This document shows positions 21,028-29,516 of a stretch of 64,000 nt of DNA, piece by piece. The notes below the pieces were generated by a model that did not search any database, had not been told where the DNA came from, and saw only the letters and a program-made list of their open reading frames with translations. Position 1 is the stretch's first letter. Each line of letters opens with the position of its first letter. This stretch comes from Paenibacillus faecalis. GTDB lineage: Bacteria; Bacillota; Bacilli; Paenibacillales; Paenibacillaceae. The stretch spans positions 2,135,912-2,199,911 of the forward strand of contig NZ_LT985747.1 in the NCBI RefSeq assembly GCF_900289175.1, in the 5' to 3' direction. A program made the translations under genes and the position numbers.

Positions 21028-21205
21028 TTTACTGGCGTGGATTTCAAATATTGCGACCTGCGAGGAATGCATTTTGACGGGCAGCCTCCATTCGCGTCAA
21101 GTTTGAGAAGTCGGCGCTAAACGAAGTTTCTTTTAAAGGCGCGATGATGGATAAGCTGACCTATGCTGCCCTTAAAAACATGAATGACGATTCGTCAAAC
21201 GGGAC
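21028..21205 (+). pseudogene. Pentapeptide-repeat protein remnant (frameshifted)
   Basis: Two adjoining plus-strand frames give pentapeptide-repeat sequence: FTGVDFKYCDLRGMHFDG, then after a frameshift near 21090 VKFEKSALNEVSFKGAMMDK and LTYAALKNM. No start codon is present. Pentapeptide-repeat proteins include gyrase-protecting Qnr/MfpA types, but this fragment is too short to assign and not functional as it stands. It lies against the 3' end of the WYL regulator gene on the other strand. Confidence 0.6.
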
Positions 21206-21209
21206 CTTT

Positions 21210-22121
21210 TCAAGAATATCTCTCCATCATTTGATTTAAATAATTACGAAAGTCTTCAACATATGTTTTGGGTTCTACGATTTTTAGATTTATGCCGAAA
21301 CTTGCTAAAAATTGAAACCCCGTACTGTTTTGAGGGACATCAATGGTTGCTAATAAATATTCAGAACTATAGTTTTCAATACTCTTTCGACCATACCTTT
21401 CAATGAAATGATCTTTTATGCTAGGCGAAATCAACGCCTTAATAGCGACTAGCTGCGGTTGATAACTTGCTTCACATTCTTGTTCTAATAAGTAATCTCT
21501 AGGGCTAAATGTTTTTATATCCATTTTAAGATTGTCGGTCCTAGATAATTTAAATGTTCTATATTCCTTACGATGTAAACAGAATCCTTTCAGATACCAA
21601 CTTGTTTCGCTAAAATGGAGCTGATATGGCTCGACAATTCTATTCGTTTTAATACTATTTTTATCAATATAATCAAATGAAATCAGCCTATTCTTGAGTA
21701 TTGATTCTTGACATGTCTTCAAAGTTTCAAGTATTTCAGACCGACCCTCCCAATCATAAAATGACAGTTGAATTGAACCTTTCGGAGACCATGGGCTAAC
21801 CATTGCTTCTATTTTTTTAATAGTCACTTCAACTTCTTCGTTAATTAGAATTTGTTCCAATCCACCGAGCGCAGTTAAAATATTCTCTAAGTCGGAGTTG
21901 CTTAAAAGACGTTTATCAAACTTGTATTCATCGATAATACCGTAGCCACCATTAACTCCATGAACAGAATAAATTGGGATGTTGGATAAACTCAGTGTAT
22001 CCATGTCACGAAGAATTGTTCTTTTGGAAACATGAAATAATTGTGCGAATTCTTTTGCTGAAACAACATCTTTTTTGAGCAATATCATGATTATAGATAT
22101 TAGTCTCTCAACCTTTTCCAT
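21210..22121 (-). CDS. WYL-domain transcriptional regulator (YafY type)
   Basis: A 303-residue regulator. The N-terminal winged helix (about 1-60) includes DVVSAKEFAQLFHVSKRTILRDMDTL, and the WYL domain (about 140-225) shows LISFDYIDK and SWYLKGFCLHRKEYRTFKLSR. A C-terminal WCX extension follows. Members of this group sense small ligands or nucleic acids and commonly repress a neighbouring gene. Here the gene is divergent from the VOC-family gene and the short intergenic region carries an inverted repeat, so that gene is the probable target. Confidence 0.9.
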   Translation of the reverse strand: MEKVERLISIIMILLKKDVVSAKEFAQLFHVSKRTILRDMDTLSLSNIPIYSVHGVNGGYGIIDEYKFDKRLLSNSDLENILTALGGLEQILINEEVEVTIKKIEAMVSPWSPKGSIQLSFYDWEGRSEILETLKTCQESILKNRLISFDYIDKNSIKTNRIVEPYQLHFSETSWYLKGFCLHRKEYRTFKLSRTDNLKMDIKTFSPRDYLLEQECEASYQPQLVAIKALISPSIKDHFIERYGRKSIENYSSEYLLATIDVPQNSTGFQFLASFGINLKIVEPKTYVEDFRNYLNQMMERYS

Positions 22122-22175
22122 ATTCCACCTCTTTTTTTACTTCATTTAATAAACGATGACATACAGCTGTCACCT

Positions 22176-22201
22176 CTTATAAATTATATTACATTTATAA
22201 G
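22176..22201. promoter_or_regulatory. Inverted repeat between WYL regulator and VOC gene
   Basis: CTTATAAA (22176-22183) and TTTATAAG (22194-22201) form a perfect inverted repeat directly before the VOC gene's ribosome site; a TGACA-N6-TGTCA pair lies at about 22157-22172. Either may be the operator for the divergent WYL regulator. Confidence 0.45.
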
Positions 22202-22219
22202 AAGAAGGAGGTATTACGT

Positions 22220-22684
22220 ATGACAGCTATTGCATATTTAAACTTTGATGGAGTTGCAGAACAAGTGACTGAATTTTATTCGGAGGCTTTACATGCGAAT
22301 GAAGTAAAAAAAGTTAAATTTAAAGATTTCCCGCAAGATCCAAACTACCCACTGCCAGAAAACGAGTTAAATATGATCATGGAATCTTCAATAGAATTCG
22401 CAGGCGGGAAAATAATGATGTCGGATATTTTGCCTTCAATGAAGATGGTGACAGGTGAGTTGGTGAAAGGAAACAATATACTTATTTGTCTAGTCATTGA
22501 TGATAAACAGAAACTAGAAGAATATTTCAATCATTTGTCTGTTGATGGCCATGTTTTGATGCCGTTATCAAATACTCCTTGGTCTTCATGCTTCGGAATA
22601 CTCGTTGATAAGTTTGGGGTTTGCTGGAAATTTAATCGTGACGCAGATAAGTTTCTGGATAGAGTCATTTCCAACAAACAGTAA
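22220..22684 (+). CDS. VOC family protein (PhnB/3-demethylubiquinone methyltransferase-like)
   Basis: A 154-residue glyoxalase-fold protein of the PhnB-like group: AIAYLNFDGVAEQVTEFYSEAL at the start, then GGKIMMSDILPSM and WSSCFGILVDKFGVCWKFN at the end. These proteins form dimers of beta-alpha-beta-beta-beta units; some bind metals and antibiotics, most have no proven activity. AAGGAGG is nine bases before the ATG. Divergent from the WYL regulator, which is expected to control it. Confidence 0.88.
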   Translation: MTAIAYLNFDGVAEQVTEFYSEALHANEVKKVKFKDFPQDPNYPLPENELNMIMESSIEFAGGKIMMSDILPSMKMVTGELVKGNNILICLVIDDKQKLEEYFNHLSVDGHVLMPLSNTPWSSCFGILVDKFGVCWKFNRDADKFLDRVISNKQ

Positions 22685-22877
22685 CTCAAGTATATGGGAA
22701 TCTCATATTTTTTCCAGATGATCCGGTATTGAACCATGGAACGTTGCACTAGGCATATGTTCAAAACACCATATTCCCACGTTTTGTTGACAAAACTATT
22801 AATATACTGTATTTGCATATAATGTTATACTTCATTTTGAGCCGTAAGGAGAATAAAGGATATGTAGACAAACATCG

Positions 22878-23735
22878 GTGGTGGATAGCCTGAAAAATTT
22901 TCAACAAAATATGGAATCGTGGAATCGTGGGGTATACCAAGCATGGATCAATCGGTTCGGAAGTCCTTCCGAAGCAGCGATTAAAATAAAACACGACCCT
23001 GCAAAAAGAATCGGTAAAGCCCTTGACTATATGGGAGGGAATATAAAGGATAAAAAAATCGCGAATCTACTTGGTTCAAACGGGAATACAGCTGTCGCTT
23101 TAGCGCTAATGGGTGCAAATGTCACAGTCGTTGATTTTTCTTCTGAAAACGAAAAGTATGCTTTAGAGTTAGCCAATGCTGCTGAAATTCATATACGGTA
23201 TGTTGTATCCGATGTACTTCAGCTACCCGTTGAAATATTGACAGGCGACTTCGATATTGTATTTATGGAACACGGAATTCTTCATTACTTTTTGAATTTA
23301 AACGCTTTGTTCCAAGTGGTGACAACTCTTCTTCAGCTAGGTGGAGTACTTGTCCTACAAGATTTTCACCCAGTAACAACAAAACTAATCTCATCAAGAG
23401 GGACGACGGCCAATATTCGAAAGCATAAAATAACAGGTGATTACTTCAATACTTCGTTAGAGGAAAAAGAAATTTCCTTTTCAAAATTTATGAATGATCG
23501 CAATAATAATGTACAAAAAGTGCTTTTACGTAATTGGACCCTCGGTGAAATCGTTACGTCTATAGCAAGGAACAGGCTGTATATAAGGCTGCTTGAAGAA
23601 TTGCCTAATCAATCTTCGGATGTCTTTGATAAAGGCATTCCAAAATCATTTATCATCCTTGCAGAAAGTTGTAAGGCTAAAAACCTGTCGGTATTCACCG
23701 GCAGATTTTTGGCGTTTGGCCAGATGGAGACCTAA
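22878..23735 (+). CDS. Class I SAM-dependent methyltransferase
   Basis: About 285 residues. The N-terminal NMESWNRGVYQAWINRFGSP segment precedes a Rossmann methyltransferase core: IANLLGSNGNTAVALALMGANVTVVDFS (motif I and the acidic end of strand 2), DFDIVFMEHGILHYF (motif IV) and LLQLGGVLVLQDFHPV. The C-terminal region (ILAESCKAK) matches a family often found in Bacillales. Substrate unknown. The start is uncertain: GTG at 22878 or 22881 has no clear ribosome site, while AAGGAG about 30 bases upstream is followed by an ATG-TAG; ATG 22911 is another possibility. Confidence 0.8.
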   Translation: MVDSLKNFQQNMESWNRGVYQAWINRFGSPSEAAIKIKHDPAKRIGKALDYMGGNIKDKKIANLLGSNGNTAVALALMGANVTVVDFSSENEKYALELANAAEIHIRYVVSDVLQLPVEILTGDFDIVFMEHGILHYFLNLNALFQVVTTLLQLGGVLVLQDFHPVTTKLISSRGTTANIRKHKITGDYFNTSLEEKEISFSKFMNDRNNNVQKVLLRNWTLGEIVTSIARNRLYIRLLEELPNQSSDVFDKGIPKSFIILAESCKAKNLSVFTGRFLAFGQMET

Positions 23736-23937
23736 TAAAATACAGAATTTTGTCGTAGGAGATGAGCATTATGAAAGGTCAAACAAACAATCACGGGTTT
23801 TGGCCCGTACTTTACGGCCTCCTCAGAACGGGGAATTCGTAAAGCAGGGGATGGGCCGAAGTAAATTACAAATACTTACTTAAAATCCATATATGTTATA
23901 CTTGTTGGGTGAGTGAAATCTAATCTAAGGAGGAGTT

Positions 23938-24198
23938 ATGAAATTACTATCTAGAATTTTGTTTTTAATATCCTTGATTATTTTAGTTATTTATTCATTT
24001 GACTTCATAGAGAGTAATAATCGAGCACTTCTAATTAGCTTTATTATAGGATTTATAGCTACATTTATTTCAACATTTTTTGTTAAAAATGATATACTTA
24101 ACACTTTTATTAGATGGATATCAGTTGTAATTGTAATCAGCATTTTAGCGTATGTATTGATATTTGGAGTTATATGGTCATTCTCAAAAAGGCCATAA
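23938..24198 (+). CDS. Small three-helix membrane protein
   Basis: An 86-residue protein with three hydrophobic helices at about 5-22, 30-48 and 57-80, short charged loops, and a KRP tail. AAGGAGGAG is positioned well before the ATG and a terminator follows, so it is likely a real gene. No family recognised; it may be a small membrane modulator. Base composition is much more AT-rich than most of the window. Confidence 0.65.
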   Translation: MKLLSRILFLISLIILVIYSFDFIESNNRALLISFIIGFIATFISTFFVKNDILNTFIRWISVVIVISILAYVLIFGVIWSFSKRP

Positions 24199-24215
24199 TA
24201 TTTTGTATATAGGAA

Positions 24216-24248
24216 AACACCAACTATTTAGGTTGGCGTTTTTCGTTT
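24216..24248 (+). terminator. Rho-independent terminator
   Basis: AACACCAAC and GTTGGCGTT pair with one mismatch around TATTTAG, followed by a T run. Confidence 0.8.
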
Positions 24249-24309
24249 TATATTATTTATTGATTTTCTCGCTGTAATCTCCATAAATATTCTCGCTAAC
24301 AAAGGGTTA

Positions 24310-24655
24310 GTAATTAGATGACACCTACATATTAGGCGGTATTCCTATTCAATCCAACAAAGAATTATATACCCCTATTGTTATTCAAGCCAAAGCGTAA
24401 AGGCAATATCATCTTCGAGGAAAGTTTATATAAGAAAATATGAGTCAGATATCCGTGATGAATTTACAAGCAGCGGTCAGAAAATTTACTGTACTAACAT
24501 AGCTACTGTAGATGAATCATTCGTAACAATATCAACCGATGGAGGAAAGGTCATGCTGACCCTAAAAAGCATCTTTCTGAGAAAAAGAGATTGTATCGAA
24601 TATTGCGGTTTTAATCCAAAAATGCATATACTCGAGTTCGGCGAGTGTATAATCT
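24310..24655 (+). pseudogene. Possible decayed gene before the decarboxylase
   Basis: Two overlapping frames have protein-like content but no start: one reads DDTYILGGIPIQSNKELYTP before a stop, the other runs open from about 24322 to a stop at 24653-24655 and includes VYIRKYESDIRDEFTSSGQK and DESFVTISTDGGKVML. They could be two halves of one frameshifted gene. No family recognised. The remaining part of this 500-base gap holds only the promoter region of the decarboxylase (TATAAT near 24646). Confidence 0.3.
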
Positions 24656-24701
24656 GAATCAGCAATGAAATATTTAAAGATGAAGGGAGATACAATTTCG
24701 C

Positions 24702-26144
24702 ATGATGAAGCATAGTTCAATTCTTAATTTTGATTCAGATGAACGCATAGACATTGGAACCTATCTTTTGGAACAAATCAATGACTATATGACGAACATA
24801 CATGAAATTCCTATCTCACCTGAACTAAACGTGGATTCAGTTAAAGCACACGCGCTTAAATTATCTTTTGAGCATCCCGTCAACGCGCGCAAGGCGATTG
24901 ATCATATCTTGGAAGGATTAAGGCAATACCAGGTGCATACACCACACCCGCGATATTTTGGACTGTATAATCCGCGGCCCAATTTCATGGGAATTTTGGC
25001 AGACACGATTACTGCAGCATTCAATCCGCAGCTTGCAGCCTGGAGCCATGCGCCTATAGCGGTCGAAGTGGAGAACTATGTATTGAAAGAGATAGCTTCA
25101 AAATTCGGTTATTCAGCTGAGACAGCAGATGGGACATTTACAACGGGGGGAGCGGAAGCAAATCTTACAGCCGTATTGACCGCATTAACACATCATTTTC
25201 CATCTTATGCTAAAGAGGGGCTAAGGTCGCTCCCCGTTCATCCCGTCATGTACGCCTCTGCTGAAAGTCACCACTCCCTGGTAAAGGCAGCGCGTTCCAG
25301 CGGACTAGGTACAGATTCCCTTCGTATTATTAGAACGGATTCTGAAATGCATATTGATGTTCGTGCGCTTCATCATCAAATTCAAGTGGATCGTGATGCT
25401 GGATACACTCCTTTTCTCATCATTGCGACGGGTGGAACGACTGGTGCCGGAGTAATTGATCCTATTAACGAAATAGCAAATCTGGCTGAACGTGAGCAAC
25501 TGTGGTTACATGTGGATGCCGCGTATGGTGGAGCAGCCGTATTTGTACCAGAACTACGAGATCTACTTCATGGTATTGACCGAGCTGACTCCATAACCTT
25601 CGACGCGCATAAGTGGATGTCAGTCCCAATGGGGGCGGGAATATATATCACACGACATAAGGACATCTTACATAAAGCATTCAGTATCACGGCAGACTAC
25701 ATGCCGAAAGAAGGGGCTGATCTGGATGTTATTGATCCATTTACCCATTCGATTCAATGGTCTCGAAGATTTATCGGTTTAAAAGTATATTTATCGCTTG
25801 TAACGGCTGGTTGGGAAGGTTATCATAGCATATTGCAACACCAAACAGAGATGGGAAATCTATTGCGTCGGGAGCTTGGTCGTTCAAACTGGAAAGTTGT
25901 CAATGATACCGTATTGCCTGTCATATGCTTTACAGATCCCGATATCCAGTCAAAGAGCCAATCGCATTTCACATCATATATATGTCAAGAGGTATTGCGT
26001 TCAGGACAGGCATGGATTTCAGTATACGAAATAAATAAGGTTTCAGTTCTTCGGGCCTGTATTACGAACTACGATACAACAGAGGATGATATTTTAGTAT
26101 TGATTCAGTTGCTGAATGGAGCAAGAGCAAAGTATTTAGAATAA
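24702..26144 (+). CDS. Group II pyridoxal-phosphate decarboxylase (aromatic-amino-acid/glutamate decarboxylase family)
   Basis: A 480-residue PLP enzyme of the AADC/histidine/glutamate decarboxylase superfamily. Recognisable parts are HPRYFGLYNPRPNFMGILAD near residue 85, the FTTGGAEANLTAVLTAL cofactor-phosphate region, SAESHHSLVKAAR with the His that stacks on PLP, ATGGTTGAGVIDPI, HVDAAYGGAAVF and FDAHKWMSVPMG with the Schiff-base Lys. Substrate cannot be assigned from motifs; tryptophan, tyrosine, DOPA or another amino acid are possible, or a decarboxylation-coupled aldehyde synthase. AGGGAG is 12-15 bases upstream of the two ATG codons at 24702 and 24705. It stands alone. Confidence 0.88.
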   Translation: MMKHSSILNFDSDERIDIGTYLLEQINDYMTNIHEIPISPELNVDSVKAHALKLSFEHPVNARKAIDHILEGLRQYQVHTPHPRYFGLYNPRPNFMGILADTITAAFNPQLAAWSHAPIAVEVENYVLKEIASKFGYSAETADGTFTTGGAEANLTAVLTALTHHFPSYAKEGLRSLPVHPVMYASAESHHSLVKAARSSGLGTDSLRIIRTDSEMHIDVRALHHQIQVDRDAGYTPFLIIATGGTTGAGVIDPINEIANLAEREQLWLHVDAAYGGAAVFVPELRDLLHGIDRADSITFDAHKWMSVPMGAGIYITRHKDILHKAFSITADYMPKEGADLDVIDPFTHSIQWSRRFIGLKVYLSLVTAGWEGYHSILQHQTEMGNLLRRELGRSNWKVVNDTVLPVICFTDPDIQSKSQSHFTSYICQEVLRSGQAWISVYEINKVSVLRACITNYDTTEDDILVLIQLLNGARAKYLE

Positions 26145-26735
26145 ACATCTGAGGAGTGAACAAGCTTTCATGTAATTTGGCAGGTATTACAGTATAGCCT
26201 ATATGTACTGGTGAAAAGTGCGGCATGCGAATTAATGAGTCGGTGAAAGTAATGGGCGAAAATAGAGTTTTTGAACGAATGCAGAGATTTATGTTGTCAT
26301 AGGCTATGAATATTATTCTAGTCGGACCTGACCACTTGTTTTCTCTATCCTTCACTTAGTAAACAGTCTGTAATGGTTTTCAACATTTCAGCTGTTTCTC
26401 GATAAAGTTTACAGTCCGCTCTATACCATTACGGGTCTGAAATTAAGACAAACATCAGGACTGTAATCAGCTTATGGGAAAAATTTTTTTCATTGGCGAA
26501 TCGGAGGCTTCTTGAACGGTTTTCTTGTCAATAGTTCATTACATGAATGATTAATGGGATGAACTTTAAAAGGAAACACGCGATATCCCTAGCTGTTAAG
26601 CGGATTATACGTAATTGACAACATGGTGAAATCAGCCTCAGAGACCCCGGATCTTCGCTGAATCCGACCATGAAATCACCTTTTTGACGGAACTGAAATG
26701 ACCTTCGAAATGAGGCCGATGTACGATAAACGGGT
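26145..26735. other. Non-coding gap before the ectoine riboswitch
   Basis: No gene supported. On the minus strand near 26400-26450 a short stretch reads like the first residues of a regulator (IERTVNFIEKQLK), but it breaks at once and may be a small remnant or chance. Confidence 0.4.
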
Positions 26736-26764
26736 TTGACTTTTCCTGGAATTCCTTTTATCAT
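26736..26764 (+). promoter_or_regulatory. Promoter of the ehu-ect operon leader
   Basis: TTGACT (26736-26741), exactly 17 bases, then TATCAT (26759-26764): a good sigma-A-type promoter. Transcription would start about 26771, right at the 5' end of the riboswitch, which supports both calls. Confidence 0.75.
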
Positions 26765-26767
26765 GAA

Positions 26768-26912
26768 CACACGCTTAGTTTCCGGCATGCAAATGACGGA
26801 AAGCGGGGGAACCAGTTTTTATCAGGGGCGAGTCACTTGATTTCTCAAAGTGTAGGGTACCATCTTACCCGAGTCCGTCAGCTAACCTCGTCAGCAGTGG
26901 ATGGGTCTTTTA
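26768..26912 (+). ncRNA. ydaO/yuaA-type c-di-AMP riboswitch
   Basis: The conserved core of the ydaO motif is directly readable: CGCTTAGT, a TTTCCG/CGGAAA hairpin, GCGGGGGAACCA, AGGGGCGAGTC, GTAGGGTACC, and the signature CCGTCAGCTAACCTCG (about 26876-26891). This RNA class binds two c-di-AMP molecules and turns off genes for potassium and osmolyte uptake and for cell-wall hydrolases. Here the 3' element GGGTCTTT (26903-26910) can pair with AAAGGCCC (26935-26942), the left arm of the next terminator. So ligand binding should free the terminator and switch the ectoine operon off; low c-di-AMP, as in osmotic stress, should switch it on. Confidence 0.9.
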
Positions 26913-26934
26913 TACATAACCGATATTCATAAAC

Positions 26935-26967
26935 AAAGGCCCTTTATTCTCTATAGGGGCCTTTTTC
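26935..26967 (+). terminator. Riboswitch-controlled terminator
   Basis: AAAGGCCC (26935-26942) and GGGCCTTT (26957-26964) form the stem, followed by TTTTTC-like tract. This is the expression platform of the c-di-AMP riboswitch; its left arm is complementary to the aptamer 3' end. Confidence 0.85.
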
Positions 26968-27328
26968 TCAATGTTGACCCCCTGCTGGCGGAGCTGTGTC
27001 CAATTCCCCTGTCCGGAGGTCTTTTTTTGCATGGACTTTTTTAATGATGTGAAGGGAGGACGACAAGCTGTAATGTGTCTTCAGCTGAATCGGTCGAGGA
27101 GAAGCGCTTTAGTAAGATCCGTAGCGAGATGCAGGAGCTCGGTCCCTTGAAACCTGACTAAAGTGTACGGGGAACAGAACATCAATATTCCCTAGTTAAA
27201 TCATGCGTATACTTGGTTATTTTTATGGTGGTTTGATATAGACCAAACTGCTTTATCGAAGATTTTTTGGGTCATTATCGATAGTTTACAAGGGGTTTAA
27301 GGTGATTAGCGAAAGGTTGTGAAAGGCT
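26968..27328. other. Long untranslated stretch between riboswitch and ehuB
   Basis: About 360 bases. A T7 run after CCGGAGGTC at 27011-27027 might mark another weak terminator. A short open segment near 27090-27162 (EEKRFSKIRSEMQELGPLKP) has no start and no known match. No second promoter was convincing. Confidence 0.4.
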
Positions 27329-28183
27329 TTGAAGAAAGCGATTGTGCTGGTTTTGTGTGTCATCATGGTAGTATCTTTGGCGGCCTGCGGCGATAAAGGA
27401 AGCACGCTGGAGCAAGCGATTGAGCGTGGATATGTAACGGTCGGCTTTGCAAATGAAAAGCCGTATGCCTATAAAGAGGCAAGCGGCGAGCTTACCGGCG
27501 AAGCAGTTGAGATCGCCCGCGTCATTCTGGAGCGACTTGGCATCAAGGAGATGAGAGGCGAGCTTACTGAATTCGGGTCGCTTGTTGCGGGGTTGCAAGC
27601 AGAGCGGTTCGACATGATAACGGCTGGCATGTTCATTAATCCGGAACGCTGCTCGGCAGTCTTGTTCGCCGATCCGGAGTACAGCATCGGGGAAGCGCTG
27701 GCAGTAAAGAAGGGGAATCCGCTCGGTCTCGGGAGCTATGCGGATGTTGCCAATGATGACAATGCCAAGGTCGCGGTCATGACGGGCGCGGTCGAGATCG
27801 GATATATGGAGAAGTCGGGTATTCCTTCTGAACGCATTATCCAGGTCCCTGATCAGGCTTCGGCGATTAGTGCGCTGCAGGCGGATCGCGTGCAGGCAAT
27901 CACAATGACGGGACCGTCGCTGCAGGCAATGTTGGATTCCGCAAGCGACGAGAGTATCGAGCGAGTAACCGATTTTGAGCAGCCTGTCATTGACGGTGAA
28001 AGTGTGCGCAGTTACGGGGCGACCGCATTCCGGAAAGCAGACACCGAATTTCAACAGGCTTATAATACGGAACTGCAAAAAATGAAAGAATCCGGCGAGC
28101 TGCTGGAAATATTACAGCAGTTCGGATTTACGGAGGAAGAGCTGCCGGGTGACATGACAGCCGCTGCGCTCTGCGGGAAATAA
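27329..28183 (+). CDS. ehuB: Ectoine/hydroxyectoine ABC transporter substrate-binding lipoprotein EhuB
   Basis: A 284-residue lipoprotein. The signal ends in the lipobox SLAAC with Cys20 as the lipidated residue. The rest is a family-3 periplasmic-binding-type domain: GYVTVGFANEKPYAYKEASG, GELTEFGSLVAGLQAERFDMITAGMFINPERC and FADPEYSIGEALAVKKGNP. The FANEKPYAY and AGMFINPERC segments are those of EhuB, whose binding pocket cages ectoine with aromatic side chains. It delivers ectoine or 5-hydroxyectoine to the EhuC-EhuD membrane pair. The TTG start follows GAAAGG. First gene of an eight-gene ehuBCDA-ectABCD block behind the c-di-AMP riboswitch. Confidence 0.92.
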   Translation: MKKAIVLVLCVIMVVSLAACGDKGSTLEQAIERGYVTVGFANEKPYAYKEASGELTGEAVEIARVILERLGIKEMRGELTEFGSLVAGLQAERFDMITAGMFINPERCSAVLFADPEYSIGEALAVKKGNPLGLGSYADVANDDNAKVAVMTGAVEIGYMEKSGIPSERIIQVPDQASAISALQADRVQAITMTGPSLQAMLDSASDESIERVTDFEQPVIDGESVRSYGATAFRKADTEFQQAYNTELQKMKESGELLEILQQFGFTEEELPGDMTAAALCGK

Positions 28184-28184
28184 C

Positions 28185-28838
28185 ATGCCTAATTCCTGGA
28201 TTGATTTCCTTCCCACGCTGCTAAAGGGCGCGGAAATCACGGTGTTGGTCACAATTTTTTCCGCCATTCTTGCTATTGCCGCAGCCTTTGCGGCAGGTCT
28301 AGCCCGGTTATCCAAGCTATGGATCATTCGTACATTAGCGGCCGTTTACGTCGAGGTCTTTCGAGGGACCTCCCTGCTTGTTCAGCTGTTCTGGCTGTAC
28401 TTCGCCCTTCCGTTCGTCGGCATTGAGCTTCCCAAAATGCTGGCCGCTATATCGGCGATCGGACTCAACTTCGGTGCGTATGGCTCGGAGATCGTCCGGA
28501 GTGCAGTGCTCGCAGTTCCGAAAGGGCAATGGGAGGCTTCGGTTGCACTCAATATGAAACCTTGGCAGCGGATGTTTACCGTGATTCTACCTCAAGCGAC
28601 GCTAAGGATGCTGCCGCCGTTCGGGAACCAGCTGGTCGAACTGATTAAGTCGACATCACTCGTATATTTCATTACGATGGCAGATCTGACTTATCAGGCG
28701 ATGGTGTTACGCAACAACTACATCGCTTGGACGACCGAAATCCTTGTGCTACTGCTCCTGATGTATTTTGTCATAGCGACGCTCATTTCGGTCGCGGTCC
28801 GGCTGCTTGAGCGGAAATTGACAGTGGGGAGGCTGTAG
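28185..28838 (+). CDS. ehuC: Ectoine/hydroxyectoine ABC transporter permease EhuC
   Basis: A 217-residue inner-membrane permease of the HisM/GlnP type with about five helices. The EVFRGTSLLVQLFWLYFALP segment and the EAA loop SAVLAVPKGQWEASVALNMKPWQRM are typical for polar amino acid-type transporters. It is two bases behind ehuB and three before ehuD, so the genes are tightly coupled. With EhuD it makes the membrane channel for ectoines. Confidence 0.92.
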   Translation: MPNSWIDFLPTLLKGAEITVLVTIFSAILAIAAAFAAGLARLSKLWIIRTLAAVYVEVFRGTSLLVQLFWLYFALPFVGIELPKMLAAISAIGLNFGAYGSEIVRSAVLAVPKGQWEASVALNMKPWQRMFTVILPQATLRMLPPFGNQLVELIKSTSLVYFITMADLTYQAMVLRNNYIAWTTEILVLLLLMYFVIATLISVAVRLLERKLTVGRL

Positions 28839-28841
28839 CGT

Positions 28842-29504
28842 ATGTGGGATTGGAATTACGCATTGGATATTTTGCCGGAGCTGCTGCGTGGGCTCCAAAT
28901 GACTGTATGGGTGACATTATGCGCATTCGTGGTGGCGCTTATCGTCGGACTGCTGCTCGCCTTTGCGGCGCGCAGCCGATTTAAGCCATTGTCCCTGATT
29001 ACCAAAGGAATCATTGAGTTTATTCGAAATACGCCACTTCTTGTACAGGTCTTCTTTCTGTATTACAGCCTGCCGCTCTTGATAGGCGTCTCGATCCCCG
29101 CCTTCTATGCGGGCGTGATCGGACTTGGTCTGCATTACAGCACATACTTGTCCGAAGTGTATCGCTCGGGCATTGAAGCCGTCCCGAAGGGGCAGTGGGA
29201 AGCAGCGACGGCTCTGAATTATACAAAGGCCCAGACGTGGCGCAGCATTATTTTGCCTCAGGCAGTGCCGCCGATCATTCCGGTCCTGGGTAACTATTTG
29301 ATTGTAATGTTTAAAGAAACGCCGATTCTGTGTGCGATTACGTTGGTGGAAATGATGATGACGGCCAAAAATATTGTGTCCCAGTCCTTTCGGGCTTTCG
29401 AGCCGTACACGCTGGTCGGAGTGTTGTTCCTGATCATTAGTTATATCGCGTCGCTGCTCGTTCAGAGGTTGGAGAAGCGTATGAATTTGCAGCGGGGACA
29501 ATGA
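28842..29504 (+). CDS. ehuD: Ectoine/hydroxyectoine ABC transporter permease EhuD
   Basis: A 220-residue permease, partner of EhuC. It shows the same family marks: EFIRNTPLLVQVFFLYYSLP and the EAA loop SGIEAVPKGQWEAATALNYTKAQTW, with about five membrane helices. The short Phe-rich ends and the distance of three bases to ehuC indicate a heterodimeric pair translated together. Confidence 0.92.
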   Translation: MWDWNYALDILPELLRGLQMTVWVTLCAFVVALIVGLLLAFAARSRFKPLSLITKGIIEFIRNTPLLVQVFFLYYSLPLLIGVSIPAFYAGVIGLGLHYSTYLSEVYRSGIEAVPKGQWEAATALNYTKAQTWRSIILPQAVPPIIPVLGNYLIVMFKETPILCAITLVEMMMTAKNIVSQSFRAFEPYTLVGVLFLIISYIASLLVQRLEKRMNLQRGQ

Positions 29505-29516
29505 GGAGGGAAATCG

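Noticed and set aside
27290..27325. GTTTAA...GGTTGT as a sigma-B promoter before ehuB
   Set aside because: The -10 match is poor and it would put the transcript start at or inside the start codon.
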